DNA from: Pelomicrobium methylotrophicum
GTDB lineage: Bacteria; Pseudomonadota; Gammaproteobacteria; Burkholderiales; UBA6910
Direction of reading: 5' to 3'
NCBI RefSeq assembly: GCF_008014345.1
Contig: NZ_VPFL01000004.1
Location: 1-64,000 of the forward strand
Length of the DNA: 64,000 nt
Part shown: one piece after another, positions 10,573 to 20,873 of the stretch
Position numbering within the stretch: position 1 is the first letter of the stretch
How the letters are laid out: each line of letters begins with the position of its first letter
Notes under the pieces: generated by a model
Databases searched by the model: none
What the model was told of the DNA's origin: nothing
What the model saw: the letters and a program-made list of their open reading frames with translations, nothing else
Program-made: the position numbers and the translations under genes

Positions 10573-11387
10573 CGGAACGCCGAATCCATCACCGCGCCAA
10601 GCTCAGCGTCGAACGGCAGCTCGCGCCCCCGGCCCTCCGGCAGACCCCAGCGAGGCTCGTAGCGCACACCCGAAAAATACAAGCCAGCGGCAGGAAAAGT
10701 GGGCGCGCCGCGGGCACGGTCGCGTCCTTGCAACACCTCCTGCAGCCATTCCGGCGGATGCTTGCCCTTGCCCACATACACCAGACAACCCACGATGTTC
10801 CTCACCATGTGATGCAGAAACGCGTTGGCCCACAGATCGAACACCACCAGCGCCCCCACGCGCCGTACCTCCAGACGGGACAGCGTTCGCACCGGCGTTC
10901 GAGCCTGACACTCCGACGATCGGAACGCGCTGAAGTCGTGTTCTCCGACGAGGTAGCGGGCCGCCGCCTGCATGCGCGCCACGTCCAGGGGCTGATGGAA
11001 CCACCCCACCCGGCCGTGGGCCGCGGCGGGCCGCACCGGATGATTGAGCAGAAGGTACCGGTAGCTCCGCTCGCGGGCGCTGAAACGGGCATGGAAGTCC
11101 TCCGCCACGGGGCGGGCCCAGAGAACCGCCACCGAGGAAGGCAGGTGCGCGTTGGTGCCCCGTACCCACGCCGTCTCCGGCCGCGTCACGTTGGTGTCGA
11201 AGTGCACCACCTGCATCAACGCGTGCACGCCGGCATCCGTGCGCCCCGCCGCGGCGACCCGCACCGGGTGTCCGGCGACCTCGCCGAGCGCCCGTTCCAG
11301 CGCATCCTGCACCGAACACCCCTCAGCCTGGCTCTGCCATCCGCAGAAGCGGCTTCCGTCGTATTCCAGCCCAAGTGCAATTCTCAC
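10569..11387 (-). CDS. truA: tRNA pseudouridine(38-40) synthase
   Basis: Isomerises uridines 38, 39 and 40 in the tRNA anticodon stem to pseudouridine. The catalytic aspartate is in GRTDAGVHA (about residues 49-57); YDGSRFCGWQ near the N-terminus is also typical. Length is 272 residues. Start codon is GTG, overlapping the stop of the upstream ecfT-like gene as GTGA, and the gene ends inside the start of trpF, so three genes in a row are translationally linked. Confidence 0.95.
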   Translation of the reverse strand: MRIALGLEYDGSRFCGWQSQAEGCSVQDALERALGEVAGHPVRVAAAGRTDAGVHALMQVVHFDTNVTRPETAWVRGTNAHLPSSVAVLWARPVAEDFHARFSARERSYRYLLLNHPVRPAAAHGRVGWFHQPLDVARMQAAARYLVGEHDFSAFRSSECQARTPVRTLSRLEVRRVGALVVFDLWANAFLHHMVRNIVGCLVYVGKGKHPPEWLQEVLQGRDRARGAPTFPAAGLYFSGVRYEPRWGLPEGRGRELPFDAELGAVMDSAFR

Positions 11388-12010
11388 CCGCGGAGCAATC
11401 CAAAAACCAGGACCAAGGCAGCCAGCGCTGCGGCGTCACGCCATGAGAACCTGAGCGCCGGCAAAACCACAGCCGAAGGTTCCGTCGAACAAGACAAGGG
11501 CGGCGGTTGGCCCAGATCGGCGAAAGACCGGCGCGCCTTCGGGTCCGCCTGCTCGACGTAGTGCAAGGTGAGCCACAGCCTCACCGCGACCCGCTCGGCG
11601 CAGCCGCCCACCCGGGAAAGGGGCCTGAGCAGCGTATAAATCCCGGCAAGCAACTCGGTCCGACCGTAGGCACCGAGCACGAGAGCGAGGCCCGCCAGGA
11701 GCGCCGCAAGCCGCGCCACCTGCCACACGCCCGCGACCCAACCCTGGGGGCTCTGCGCAGGAGCGGTCAAAAGGAAGGCCGCGAGCATCGCCAGCAGCAG
11801 CCATCGGCTGCGGTGGAGCAAGACAAGAAACCGGCGCCGTTGGAGGGCGAGCGCCATACCGATCACCAAAGCACAGGCAACGCCCAGGGCCGCGCCCCCC
11901 AGTTGCTGAAGGGCGACGGCGGCACTTGCCCAGACTACGAGGGCGGTTGCGGGATGCACGAGGGGCTCAGGGGCAGAGGAATCGTCGAGCACGGATCGAG
12001 ACAATGACAT
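11384..12010 (-). CDS. CbiQ/EcfT-like transmembrane protein
   Basis: Probable inner-membrane protein of 208 residues with about four or five hydrophobic segments, including VVWASAAVALQQLGGAALG, WLLLAMLAAFLL and a C-terminal helix ending VLVFGLLRG. The layout resembles the T component (EcfT/CbiQ) of energy-coupling-factor transporters, and proteins so annotated often lie between fimV and truA in betaproteobacteria. The Ala-Arg coupling motifs of true T components are not clear, and no S component or ATPase lies nearby, so a transport role is uncertain. Confidence 0.7.
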   Translation of the reverse strand: MSLSRSVLDDSSAPEPLVHPATALVVWASAAVALQQLGGAALGVACALVIGMALALQRRRFLVLLHRSRWLLLAMLAAFLLTAPAQSPQGWVAGVWQVARLAALLAGLALVLGAYGRTELLAGIYTLLRPLSRVGGCAERVAVRLWLTLHYVEQADPKARRSFADLGQPPPLSCSTEPSAVVLPALRFSWRDAAALAALVLVFGLLRG

Positions 12011-12132
12011 GCCACTGCGTGACGAGACCCGCGCGCCCTTCCGGCCATCCCCCCGCCTGCCTCGACCCTCCCGGTTGCAGGCCGCGACCTGCGCGCCAAG
12101 CCCTGGAATCGCAGCTCAGGCGGCGGAAAATC

Positions 12133-14484
12133 TCAGAGGGAGTCCAGCAGCGCCTGGGCGTCGCGCTTCTGCTGCTCGTCGCCTTCGCGCAAGACCTCCT
12201 GCAGAATCTCGCGAGCGCCTTCCTTGTCGCCCATCTCCTTGTAGGCCTTGGCCAGGTCAAACTTGGTGGCCACCTCCTGCCAGTGGGCGTCCTTTATCCC
12301 GCCGCTTGCCTCCGGCGGCGCCTGCTCGCCCAAGTCCAGGCTGAAGTCGAAATCCAGCTTGGTGGTGGACTCCTGTGTGCCCGGGCGATCAGTCGTGCGG
12401 CTTTGCTCAAGCGGCGGCAGCTCGAAATTCACGCTCAGGCTTTCATCCCCGTCGCGCCCGGCCTTCATCCCATCGCGACGATCCTCGGTCACGGCGGGGG
12501 TGATCTCGAAGTCTACCGTGCTTGTGTCGATGCTAGAGGGCGTACGCCATTGGGTAAGCTCTTCCGCCTGCGCCGCTTCCTCCTTCCGTTCGAAGCTGAG
12601 GTCGAAATCGATTCCCGAGCTTTGGCTCTCCTCCGCGGGTGGCGAAGTCACATCCAACACCTCGTCGGAAACCGTGGCAGCCGCGGGCTTGCCGCCGTAA
12701 AGCGGGTTCGTCGGGTCCAGCGCCAGCCCCATGGCCACGGCCTTTTCCCAGTGGGGCGTGCCCTCGGCGATAGCCTTCAGCCGTCGCGCGGTCTCCTCGA
12801 ACTGCACCTTGTCCTGCCGCATGCGGTAGATCTCCAGCAGCTTCAGGTGAAGCTCCGGCCGCCCCGGGGTCTTGGCGAGCGCTTCCTTCAGGACTTCCTC
12901 GGCCTGGACATCGCGCCGGTAGGTGAGGTAGACCTCCGCCTCCTGCAGCGGGTCGACTTCTTCGATGGTGCCAGGACCCATCGCCGTGGTCTCAGGCGAC
13001 GGCGTGCTCGCGGCGCTCTGGGAAGCCGTCTCGATGGAGGCCGTGCTGGCCTCGGCCTCCGAAACGGTGAGCGCCTCCCCCGCGCCGGCCGCCTGCTTCC
13101 TGCGCTGGGCGTACATCACCCACCCCAGGAGGAGCACGATCACGCCGCCCGCCCCCGCCAGATAGAGGGGCTCTTCCAGGAGCGTATCCATGAAGGACGG
13201 CGTTGGGGGTGGCGCATCAGGCTTGGAGGCGGGCTTGGGCGCCGCTTCCGCTTTCGGCGGCTGCGGTGCGGGCGCAGGAGGCGGGGGCGCCGCCGTCGCT
13301 CCAGGCTTCGTCTGTGCCGTCGCCTCTCCGGCTGCAGACTCGGACGCGGGTTTGGCCGTCTCGGTTTCCGCTGGCCGGGAAGGGGCCGGTGCGATGGGTA
13401 GGCCCCTGAGTTCCAAGAGCTTCTGCATGTCGCGGATGTTCTGCTCCAGGATGGCCACTCGCTCCTGCGCCTCCTTGAGGGCTTTCTCCCGGGCAATGCT
13501 CTCTTCTTCGAGCGCCCGAATGCGCTCCTGCAGCGTCTGGGCGCCTCCCTCGGCCTCGGCCTTGGAGAGCTTGAGCACCTCCTTGGGCTGATCAGCCGCC
13601 GGGCCTTTTTCTTCCACCGCCGCTGTCACCTTGCCGGCCGCCACCTGCCCGCCAGCGGCGGCGGGTTCCGCTGCGGCGGCCGCGCCGGCCAGCTGTTCCC
13701 GGTACGCTTTCCAGTTCGCCACATGGACGCGGAATTCGCTCACTGCCTCCTTCTGCTCGATGGCCATGACCTCTTCCCGCGCCGGAATGCGCAGGACGGG
13801 GCCGGCCTTGAGCCGGTTCATGTTGTTCCCCATGAACGCGTCGGGATTGGAGCGGAACAGCGCGACCAGCATCTGCTCGAGCGACGCCCCGGGGGGGCGC
13901 GTGCGCTCGGCGATTTGGCTCAGCGTGTCCCCTGGCTTGACGGGCCCGTAGGTCTCTGGCACCGCCTTGGGCCGGGCGGCAGCCTGCGGTGCCGGAGCAG
14001 AGGGCGGCGCCGGCGCCAACGCGCTGGGCGACGCCACCGCCTTCGCCTCGGCCCCTTTCACTTCCGGCACGGCCGGCTTGAGCGCCACTTCAGTGGGGGG
14101 ATCCAGCAGAAAGGTGTATTCGCGCAGCACTGTGCCGCCATCCCACGTGAGCTCCACCAGGACGTTGAGGAAGGGCTCGTGGATGGGCTGGGTAGAAGTG
14201 AGGACCACGACCGGCCGACCGGCACGGGTCTCGATCTTCGCCCGCACCCCTGCCAGCGCGGGCTGATATTCGATGTTGGCCTGCTTGTAGGCCGACGGCG
14301 GAGCAATGCGCGTCTGCAGCGAGGCGAGCTCGTCGCTTCTGGCGGCAACGATTTCGATCTCCGCCTTGAGGGGATCGCCGAGCGCGGATTGAACGGTCAG
14401 TTTGCCCAATCCGGCGGCCAGCCCTGTCCACGGAAGCCATAGGGCGCCCAGGAACAGCCCTGACCTTAGAATCGATCTCAGCAC
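12133..14484 (-). CDS. fimV: FimV/HubP-like polar hub protein
   Basis: Large inner-membrane, peptidoglycan-binding protein that organises the cell pole and, in several genera, type IV pili and chemotaxis. The 783-residue product has a signal peptide (about 1-24), the FimV N-terminal domain (25-130), a LysM domain (about 178-235, YGPVKPGDTLSQIAE), a predicted coiled coil (about 310-365), a Pro/Ala-rich linker, one transmembrane helix (near 450) and an acidic tail ending in the conserved FimV C-terminal TPR-like motif (KFDLAKAYKEMGDKEGAREI). Start is GTG with GAGAGG upstream. It lies between asd and truA, as in relatives. Confidence 0.93.
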   Translation of the reverse strand: MLRSILRSGLFLGALWLPWTGLAAGLGKLTVQSALGDPLKAEIEIVAARSDELASLQTRIAPPSAYKQANIEYQPALAGVRAKIETRAGRPVVVLTSTQPIHEPFLNVLVELTWDGGTVLREYTFLLDPPTEVALKPAVPEVKGAEAKAVASPSALAPAPPSAPAPQAAARPKAVPETYGPVKPGDTLSQIAERTRPPGASLEQMLVALFRSNPDAFMGNNMNRLKAGPVLRIPAREEVMAIEQKEAVSEFRVHVANWKAYREQLAGAAAAAEPAAAGGQVAAGKVTAAVEEKGPAADQPKEVLKLSKAEAEGGAQTLQERIRALEEESIAREKALKEAQERVAILEQNIRDMQKLLELRGLPIAPAPSRPAETETAKPASESAAGEATAQTKPGATAAPPPPAPAPQPPKAEAAPKPASKPDAPPPTPSFMDTLLEEPLYLAGAGGVIVLLLGWVMYAQRRKQAAGAGEALTVSEAEASTASIETASQSAASTPSPETTAMGPGTIEEVDPLQEAEVYLTYRRDVQAEEVLKEALAKTPGRPELHLKLLEIYRMRQDKVQFEETARRLKAIAEGTPHWEKAVAMGLALDPTNPLYGGKPAAATVSDEVLDVTSPPAEESQSSGIDFDLSFERKEEAAQAEELTQWRTPSSIDTSTVDFEITPAVTEDRRDGMKAGRDGDESLSVNFELPPLEQSRTTDRPGTQESTTKLDFDFSLDLGEQAPPEASGGIKDAHWQEVATKFDLAKAYKEMGDKEGAREILQEVLREGDEQQKRDAQALLDSL

Positions 14485-14515
14485 GTGCCGCCTCTCTGGG
14501 AAATTTTAAAGTTCA

Positions 14516-14543
14516 AGTGTACATCAAATAGTTAGGGATTCAA
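14516..14543 (-). promoter_or_regulatory. Possible sigma-70 promoter of fimV
   Basis: On the minus strand TTGAAT and TACACT are separated by 16 bases, 31 bases upstream of the GTG start. The -35 partly overlaps an inverted repeat. Match is fair only. Confidence 0.4.
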
Positions 14544-14774
14544 GTTAAGTCTGACTCTTGCATCGCGCCCTAACTCAAGTCCCACTCGACAAGAATCTCC
14601 ACTTTTTTGAACGCCGCCCAAGACCGCGCTCCGGCATTTCTCTGGACCACCAGGTTGACGGCCCTGGCGCAATCCGACAACGACTCACCGATGGCGAGCC
14701 CCCTCGATCGCGACGGCGCAACCCTGAGCCCTCAGGGCGACGGACGGTTCACAGGCGCAGTGCGGCACGCTCCC

Positions 14775-15887
14775 TCATGCCTCCCGGAGAATGTGCAGCA
14801 TCCGCCGCAGGGGCTCGGCGGCCCCCCACAGGAGCTGATCTCCGCAGGTGAAGGCACCCAGGTACTCGCCGCCCATGTTGAGCTTGCGCAGCCGCCCCAC
14901 CGGAATGTTCAGCGTCCCGGTGACTGCCGCCGGCGTGAGCTCTCGCATGGAGTCCTCCCGCCGGTTGGGAACCACTTTTACCCAATCGTTGGCGGCACCG
15001 ATCATCTCCTCGATTTCGTCGAGGGGCACGTCCTTCTTGAGCTTCACGGTGAGCGCCTGGCTGTGACAGCGCATGGCACCGATGCGCACGCAAACGCCGT
15101 CCACCGGTACAGGGCGATCTTCGCGCCCGAGGATTTTGTTGGTCTCCGCCTGTCCTTTCCACTCTTCCCGGCTCTGGCCGTTGCCCATTTCCCGGTCGAT
15201 CCACGGAATCAGGCTCCCGGCGAGCGGCACCTGGAAATGCTCGGTCGGAAAGTCCGGCCGGCGCAGCGTGTGGGCCACAACCCGGTCGATCTCGAGGATC
15301 GCCGATGCCGGGTCGGCGAGCAAAGGTTTCGCGGCCTCGGCAATAGCATCCATCTGCTGCAGCAGCTCCCGCATGTTCTGGGCGCCGGCGCCGGAGGCGG
15401 CTTGGTAGGTCATGGCCGTCAGCCACTCGACCAAGCCGTTCTGGAACAGCCCTCCCATGGCCATCAGCATGAGGCTCACGGTGCAGTTGCCGCCGATATA
15501 GTTCTTGATCCCGCCCGCCAGCGCGTTCTTGATGACCGGCATGTTCACTGGATCGAGGATGATGACGCTGTCCTTGTCCATGCGCAGGGTGGAGGCGGCG
15601 TCGATCCAGTAGCCGTCCCAGCCGGCGGCCCGCAGCCTGGGATAGATCTCGCTGGTGTAGTCGCCGCCCTGGCAGGTGACGATCACGTCCATGACGCGCA
15701 GGGCCTCGACGTCTTTAGCGTCCTTGACCGGGGGGACGTCGCGGCCGATGTCCGGTCCCGTGCCGCCCACTTGGGAAGTGCTGAAGAACACCGGCTCAAT
15801 GGCCTCGAAGTCGTTCTCCTCCCGCATGCGCTGCATGAGCACTGAGCCCACCATGCCGCGCCATCCTACGAATCCTACTCGAAGCAT
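14775..15887 (-). CDS. asd: Aspartate-semialdehyde dehydrogenase
   Basis: NADPH-dependent reduction of aspartyl phosphate to aspartate semialdehyde, the branch point to lysine/diaminopimelate, threonine and methionine. The 370-residue protein has the nucleotide-binding [11 protein letters not shown] at residues 5-15 and the catalytic cysteine in [15 protein letters not shown]. Length and motifs match the Gram-negative Asd type. A strong GAGGTGAG precedes the ATG. It lies between leuB and fimV, the common betaproteobacterial order. Confidence 0.96.
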   Translation of the reverse strand: MLRVGFVGWRGMVGSVLMQRMREENDFEAIEPVFFSTSQVGGTGPDIGRDVPPVKDAKDVEALRVMDVIVTCQGGDYTSEIYPRLRAAGWDGYWIDAASTLRMDKDSVIILDPVNMPVIKNALAGGIKNYIGGNCTVSLMLMAMGGLFQNGLVEWLTAMTYQAASGAGAQNMRELLQQMDAIAEAAKPLLADPASAILEIDRVVAHTLRRPDFPTEHFQVPLAGSLIPWIDREMGNGQSREEWKGQAETNKILGREDRPVPVDGVCVRIGAMRCHSQALTVKLKKDVPLDEIEEMIGAANDWVKVVPNRREDSMRELTPAAVTGTLNIPVGRLRKLNMGGEYLGAFTCGDQLLWGAAEPLRRMLHILREA

Positions 15888-15994
15888 ACGCTCACCTCGT
15901 CAAACCCCTTCAACCCTCTCTGCCATGGGCACAGAAGACATCACAAATCCGCACCTCCATCCCGCTCGGTGCTCCGCGGCCAAGGGCTTGTCCG

Positions 15995-17059
15995 TCACAG
16001 CGCCGCCACGACGGCATCGCCCATCGCGGCGGTGCTGACCGGCTTCACTCCCGGTTCCGCGATGTCCGCGGTGCGCACGCCGCTGGCGAGCACCGCGCCG
16101 ACCGCCCGCTCCACCCGCCTTGCCGCCTCCTCCATGCCCAGGCTGTAGCGGAGCAACATCGCCAACGACAAGATCGTCGCCAAGGGATTGGCAACCCCTT
16201 GGCCGGCGATGTCCGGCGCCGAGCCGTGGACGGGCTCGTACAAGCCTTTGTTATGGGCGTCGAGGGAGGCCGAAGGAAGCATGCCGATGGAACCGGTCAG
16301 CATCGACGCCTCGTCGGAGAGGATGTCCCCGAACATGTTGCCGGTGAGGATCACGTCGAACTGCTTGGGGTTGCGCACGAGCTGCATCGCCGCGTTGTCC
16401 ACGTACATGTGGGTCAACGCCACGTCCGGATACTCGCGCCCCACGGCGGTCACCACCTCCCGCCACAGCCGGCTCGTTTCCAGCACGTTGGCTTTGTCCA
16501 CCGAGCACACCTGCTTGCGGCGCTTGCGCGCCGCCTGAAACGCTACGTGGGCGATGCGCCGGATCTCCCCTTCCGCATAGACCATCGTGTCAAAGCCTTC
16601 CCGTTCACCGGCGGCGTTCACCCGGATGCCTCTCGGCTGGCCGAAGTAGATGTCGCCGGTGAGCTCCCGCACGATCAGGAGGTCGAGCCCCGCCACCCGC
16701 TCGGGCTTGAGGGCGGAAGCGGCAGCGAGCTCGTCGTGCACCAGCGCGGGACGCAAGTTGGCGAAAAGCTCGAGCTCCTTGCGGATTCGCAGCAGCCCTT
16801 GCTCGGGGCGCTTCTCTCGCGGCAACGCATCGTACTTCGGCGCGCCGACCGCGCCGAGAAGGATAGCGTCCGCGGCCTTGGCCAGCGCCAGGGTGGAGGC
16901 GGGCAGCGGGTCTCCGTAGGCATCGTAGCCTGCGCCGCCGATGGGGGCGTGGGTCCACTCCACGTCGAGCCCGTCGCGACGCAGCCGCTCGAGCACCTTG
17001 ACAGCCTCGGCCACGATTTCGGGACCGATCCCGTCTCCTGGAAGGATGGCGATCTTCAT
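15995..17059 (-). CDS. leuB: 3-isopropylmalate dehydrogenase
   Basis: NAD-dependent oxidative decarboxylation of 3-isopropylmalate in leucine synthesis. The 354-residue protein starts [15 protein letters not shown] and carries the family segments [31 protein letters not shown] and [14 protein letters not shown]. It follows leuC and leuD on the same strand but is separated from leuD by about 210 bases holding an imperfect palindromic repeat. Confidence 0.97.
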   Translation of the reverse strand: MKIAILPGDGIGPEIVAEAVKVLERLRRDGLDVEWTHAPIGGAGYDAYGDPLPASTLALAKAADAILLGAVGAPKYDALPREKRPEQGLLRIRKELELFANLRPALVHDELAAASALKPERVAGLDLLIVRELTGDIYFGQPRGIRVNAAGEREGFDTMVYAEGEIRRIAHVAFQAARKRRKQVCSVDKANVLETSRLWREVVTAVGREYPDVALTHMYVDNAAMQLVRNPKQFDVILTGNMFGDILSDEASMLTGSIGMLPSASLDAHNKGLYEPVHGSAPDIAGQGVANPLATILSLAMLLRYSLGMEEAARRVERAVGAVLASGVRTADIAEPGVKPVSTAAMGDAVVAAL

Positions 17060-17133
17060 CGAAACTCGATCAAAGCTTTACTCGCAGCACAACCGTATTC
17101 GAATTAGGCCAAAGCGAGGCGATGTTCGTCCCG

Positions 17134-17259
17134 CCGAGGCCCAGAGAAAATTTTTTAGCGCGCAGGGCGCCCAGCGGCGCGGAAGGAGTCCTCAACGCAT
17201 CGCCTCTCTTTTGCGCCCTTTGCGTCGAGAATGAATTTTTGTGTCCCTGCGTCTCTCGG
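17134..17259. repeat. Imperfect palindromic intergenic repeat (copy 1)
   Basis: The segment between leuD and leuB reads as a broken inverted repeat: the left arm CCGAGGCCCAGAG...TTTTTTAGCG matches the reverse complement of the right arm ending CCCTGCGTCTCTCGG. The wording (CCCTTTGCGTC, CTCTCTTTTGCGC) recurs at three other intergenic sites in this window. No gene lies inside it. Confidence 0.55.
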
Positions 17260-17272
17260 TCGTGGAAGTGGT

Positions 17273-17911
17273 TCAGTCAAACAGCCACGGCGCCTCTGCC
17301 CGGCGCCTGGCCTCAAAAGCCCTGATCTTGTCCACATGCCGGAGGGTCAGCCCGATGTCGTCAAGCCCGTTGAGCAGGCAGTATTTGCGGAACGGGTCGA
17401 TGTGGAAGCGGTACTCCTCGCGGCTCGGCGTAGTGACGCTCTGGGCTTCGAGATCGACGACGAGCCGGTAGCCCGGGGTGGCTTCCACCTCCTGGAACAG
17501 CCGGTCCACCACCTGGGCGTCCAGCACGATGGGAAGCAGCCCGTTCTTTAAGCAGTTGTTGTAGAAGATGTCGGCGAAGCTGGGGGCGATGATCGCCCTG
17601 AAGCCGTAGTCGAGCAGCGCCCACGGCGCGTGCTCCCGGGAAGAGCCGCAGCCGAAGTTCTCCCGCGCGAGCAGCACCGTCGCGCCCTGATAGCGCGGCT
17701 GGTTGAGCACGAAGTCGGGATTGAGTCGCCGCTTGGCTGGGTCCTTGCCTGGCTCGCCGGGGTCCAGATAACGCCACGCGTCAAACAGGTTCGGACCGAA
17801 GCCGCTCCGCTTGATCGACTTCAGGAACTGTTTCGGGATGATGGCGTCGGTATCCACGTTGGCGCGATCCAGCGGCGCCACCAGCCCCTCCAGCCGGACA
17901 AACTTTTCCAT
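17273..17911 (-). CDS. leuD: 3-isopropylmalate dehydratase small subunit
   Basis: Small subunit of isopropylmalate isomerase; pairs with LeuC to convert 2- to 3-isopropylmalate. The 212-residue protein has the aconitase swivel-domain motifs [18 protein letters not shown] near the N-terminus and [13 protein letters not shown] near residue 80. I chose the ATG giving MEKFVRL, matching the usual 212-residue length; a GTG two codons earlier is possible. The start lies at the stop of the entericidin gene, so the two are tightly coupled. Confidence 0.96.
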   Translation of the reverse strand: MEKFVRLEGLVAPLDRANVDTDAIIPKQFLKSIKRSGFGPNLFDAWRYLDPGEPGKDPAKRRLNPDFVLNQPRYQGATVLLARENFGCGSSREHAPWALLDYGFRAIIAPSFADIFYNNCLKNGLLPIVLDAQVVDRLFQEVEATPGYRLVVDLEAQSVTTPSREEYRFHIDPFRKYCLLNGLDDIGLTLRHVDKIRAFEARRRAEAPWLFD

Positions 17912-17913
17912 GC

Positions 17914-18045
17914 TCACTTGACCGACTTCTGGATCGCCTCACCGCCCTTCTCGATGTCCTTGCCGAGGCCCTGAAGGGTGTTGCAAGCGGCAAGCCCCGC
18001 CACGAGCAGGACAGCCAACGCCGAAGCCACGAATTTGCGCACCAT
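17914..18045 (-). CDS. Entericidin-family small lipoprotein
   Basis: A 43-residue lipoprotein precursor between leuC and leuD. A basic start (MVRKF) leads into a hydrophobic stretch and the lipobox LAAC (Cys21), followed by a short charged amphipathic tail ([18 protein letters not shown]). That is the layout of entericidin A/B, membrane lipoproteins with an antidote/toxin role in E. coli. A small lipoprotein at this place in the leu cluster is common in betaproteobacteria. Its stop lies at the leuD start. The family match is clear; the physiological role here is unknown. Confidence 0.85.
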   Translation of the reverse strand: MVRKFVASALAVLLVAGLAACNTLQGLGKDIEKGGEAIQKSVK

Positions 18046-18061
18046 GGTCGAGCTTCCTCTG

Positions 18062-19477
18062 TCAGTGTGAAAGGAGTTCACGCACGTCAATGAAATGCCC
18101 GGCGATGGCCGCCGCCGCCGCCATTTCCGGGCTCACCAAATGGGTGCGCCCGCCGGCGCCTTGGCGCCCCTCGAAGTTGCGGTTGGACGTGGACGCGCAG
18201 CGCTCCCCCGGCGCCAGCCGGTCGTCGTTCATCGCCAGGCACATGGAGCAGCCCGGCTCCCGCCACTCGAAGCCGGCATCGATAAAGACCTGATGCAGGC
18301 CTTCCTCCTCCGCCTGGCGCTTCACGGTGCCCGAGCCCGGGACCACCAAGGCCTGCTTGATGTTGGAGGCGACGCGTCGTCCCCGCACCACCCGTGCCGC
18401 TGCCCGCAAGTCCTCCAGACGCGAATTGGTGCACGAGCCGATGAACACCTTGTCGAGCCGGATGTGGCGGATCGGCGTGCCCGGCTCAAGCCCCATGTAA
18501 CGGAGCGCCCGCTCGTAGCTCTCGCGGCGGACGGGATTCGTCTCCTTGGCCGGGTCGGGCACTTCCCCGTCCACCGGCGCCACCATCTCCGGCGAAGTCC
18601 CCCACGTGACCTGAGGCCGGATCTGACCGCCGTCCATGCGCACCACGTGGTCGAACCGGGCATCCGGATCGCTCTTGAGCTCGCGCCAGGCGGCCACCGC
18701 TTTCTCCCACAGCTCGCCCTTGGGCGCGAGAGGACGGCCCTTCAAGTATTCGATGGTCTTCTCGTCCACGGCCACCAGGCCGGCCCGCGCGCCCGCTTCG
18801 ATGGACATGTTGCAGATGGTCATCCGCCCTTCCATGCCCAGCGAGCGGATGACGCTGCCTGCGTACTCGATCACGTAGCCGGTGCCACCCGCCGTGCCGA
18901 TCGTGCCGATGATGGCGAGGATGACGTCCTTGGCTGTGACTCCAGGGCCCAGGACTCCGTCCACCACGATCTGCATCGCTTTGGCCTTCTTGGTCACCAG
19001 GCACTGGGTGGCGAGCACGTGCTCCACCTCAGAGGTGCCGATGCCGAAGGCGAGGCAGGCGAACGCTCCGTGGGTGCTGGTATGGGAATCACCGCACACC
19101 ACCGTCATGCCCGGGAGCGTCGCCCCTTGCTCCGGGCCGATCACGTGCACGATCCCCTGGCGGCGATCCCGGAAGGGAAAATAGGCCTTGGCACCGAACG
19201 TCTTGATGTTGGCATCCAGCGTCTCCACCTGCAGCCGGGAGACGGGGTCGCGGATGCCCTGATCCCAATCGCGGGTGGGAGTATTGTGGTCCGCAGTGGC
19301 GACGATGGAATCCGGCCGCCAGACCGTCCGCCCGGCGAGCTTCAGTCCCTCGAACGCTTGGGGGCTCGTGACCTCGTGCACCAGGTGGCGGTCGATGTAG
19401 AGCAGCACGGTGCCATCGGCTTCCTCGTGCACCACGTGGCTGTCCCACAGCTTGTCGTAGAGGGTCTTTCCACTCAT
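18062..19477 (-). CDS. leuC: 3-isopropylmalate dehydratase large subunit
   Basis: Catalytic subunit of isopropylmalate isomerase with a 4Fe-4S cluster. The 471-residue protein opens [16 protein letters not shown] and has the HNTPTRD segment, [11 protein letters not shown], and cluster cysteines in [12 protein letters not shown] and [10 protein letters not shown]. Length is standard. It is the first gene of leuC - entericidin - leuD - (repeat) - leuB. No leuA or leader peptide lies nearby. Confidence 0.97.
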   Translation of the reverse strand: MSGKTLYDKLWDSHVVHEEADGTVLLYIDRHLVHEVTSPQAFEGLKLAGRTVWRPDSIVATADHNTPTRDWDQGIRDPVSRLQVETLDANIKTFGAKAYFPFRDRRQGIVHVIGPEQGATLPGMTVVCGDSHTSTHGAFACLAFGIGTSEVEHVLATQCLVTKKAKAMQIVVDGVLGPGVTAKDVILAIIGTIGTAGGTGYVIEYAGSVIRSLGMEGRMTICNMSIEAGARAGLVAVDEKTIEYLKGRPLAPKGELWEKAVAAWRELKSDPDARFDHVVRMDGGQIRPQVTWGTSPEMVAPVDGEVPDPAKETNPVRRESYERALRYMGLEPGTPIRHIRLDKVFIGSCTNSRLEDLRAAARVVRGRRVASNIKQALVVPGSGTVKRQAEEEGLHQVFIDAGFEWREPGCSMCLAMNDDRLAPGERCASTSNRNFEGRQGAGGRTHLVSPEMAAAAAIAGHFIDVRELLSH

Positions 19478-19555
19478 GGCGGATCTCTCTAGATAAGCTT
19501 GGGATTATGCCACCAAAGCCTTTTCCGGGACAGGCGCCCGAGCCCCGAGGATGCG

Positions 19556-20704
19556 TTAACGGGGTTCAGGAGCGAGCCGCCAGGCCACGAGCAAGCCGCC
19601 GAGCAACGCGGCGGCCGCGCTCAACATGAACGTGAAGCTGGGCCCGACCGACTCCCAGGCGTAGCCGCTCAGCAGGCTTCCAAGCGTCCCGCCAGCGCCG
19701 AAGCTGACGCTGGTGTAGAGCGCCTGGCCCTTTGCCTGGTGGCGTCCCTGGAAGAAGCGGTGGAATGCCGCCACCGCCGCGGCGTGGTAGGAACCGAAGG
19801 TGGCCGCATGCAGCGTCTGGGCGAAGAGCATGAGGGGCACCTCGCGCGCAAACCAGGCCACGAGCACGAAGCGCACCACTGCGCAGCCGAAGCTGAAGAG
19901 CAGAATGTCGCGGCTGCTGAAGCGAGCGGCCAACCGCGGCATCAGGAAAAACACCCCGATCTCGCAGATCACGCCGAGGGCCCACAGCCATCCCACCTGG
20001 CTTTTGGTGTAGCCCATATCCACCAGGTAGATGGAAAAGAAGACGTAGTACGGCCCATGGGCAGCCGCCATGAGGAAGCAGGCGGCGATGAGCGCCGCCA
20101 CTTCGGGTCGCCGGACGATCTGCCAGACGGGCGGGGCTTCTCCCGGCTCCCGATGGACGGGGGCGTCCGGCACCCGGGCGGCCGAGACCGCCACGCCCAG
20201 CTTGAGCAGAAGCACCCCCCACAACAGCCACGCGATGGAAACGTAATCCAGGAGATGGCCGATGCCCACCACCGCGAGGATGAAACCGAGCGAACCCCAC
20301 CAGCGGATGCGGCCGTAACGGGCCGCGGAGGACCCCAGGTGGGAGAGCGTGATCGCCTCCACCAGCGGGAGCGACGCGCTCCAGAAAAAGCTCATGCTGG
20401 CCATCACCGCCAGCATCCAAGCGAAGCTGGTGCCGAAGAAGACGCCTACGTAGCTCACGAGCCCAAGGACGGCCGCCAGGCGAACCACCGCCACGCGCCG
20501 CCCAGTGGCATCGGCGAGCCAGCCCCACGCCGTGGGCGCCAGAATTCGCATCACCTGGAGCAAGGACATGAGGAACCCGATCTCCGCCGCAAGATACCCG
20601 AGCGAGCGCAAATACAGGCCCCAGTAGGGGGAGAAGGCGCCAACGAAAGCGAAATAGAAGAAATAGAAGGCAGCGAGGGGCCAATAGGGAAGGCGGCCGG
20701 ACAT
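19556..20704 (-). CDS. MFS transporter, HcaT (3-phenylpropionate permease) type
   Basis: Polytopic inner-membrane transporter of 382 residues with about twelve hydrophobic segments. The opening PYWPLAAFYFFYFAFVGAF and the WGWLADATGRR loop are typical of the small nucleoside/HcaT branch of the major facilitator superfamily. The ATG before SGRLPYWPL was chosen because the 15 residues available upstream are polar and lie in a repeat. It follows aroC, a pairing often seen in betaproteobacteria; the substrate is not known from the sequence, and the phenylpropionate label is only a family name. Confidence 0.8.
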   Translation of the reverse strand: MSGRLPYWPLAAFYFFYFAFVGAFSPYWGLYLRSLGYLAAEIGFLMSLLQVMRILAPTAWGWLADATGRRVAVVRLAAVLGLVSYVGVFFGTSFAWMLAVMASMSFFWSASLPLVEAITLSHLGSSAARYGRIRWWGSLGFILAVVGIGHLLDYVSIAWLLWGVLLLKLGVAVSAARVPDAPVHREPGEAPPVWQIVRRPEVAALIAACFLMAAAHGPYYVFFSIYLVDMGYTKSQVGWLWALGVICEIGVFFLMPRLAARFSSRDILLFSFGCAVVRFVLVAWFAREVPLMLFAQTLHAATFGSYHAAAVAAFHRFFQGRHQAKGQALYTSVSFGAGGTLGSLLSGYAWESVGPSFTFMLSAAAALLGGLLVAWRLAPEPR

Positions 20705-20760
20705 CAGGGAACGAGACCCTCCGTCGGTGCTGGGCCCAGAGGTGAGCAAGAGGGAGTCAT

Positions 20761-20856
20761 TGAACGTGGGCGCGAAGAAGAGGCCTTTGCTTTGCGTCTT
20801 CCGCGCCTTTCGCGGTTCAGGCCTTCGTCTTTGCTCTGCGCGGTTCGCGCGTCTTC
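20761..20856. repeat. Imperfect palindromic intergenic repeat (copy 2)
   Basis: Between aroC and the MFS gene, GAACGTGGGCGCGAAG and the reverse complement of GGCCTTCGTC...GCGCGGTTCGCG form weak opposing arms around TTTGCGTCTTCCGCGCC. The vocabulary (TTTGCGTCTT, CGCGGTTCA) is shared with the other intergenic copies. This is the most degraded of the four. Confidence 0.4.
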
Positions 20857-20873
20857 AGCGTCGATCGCCTTGA

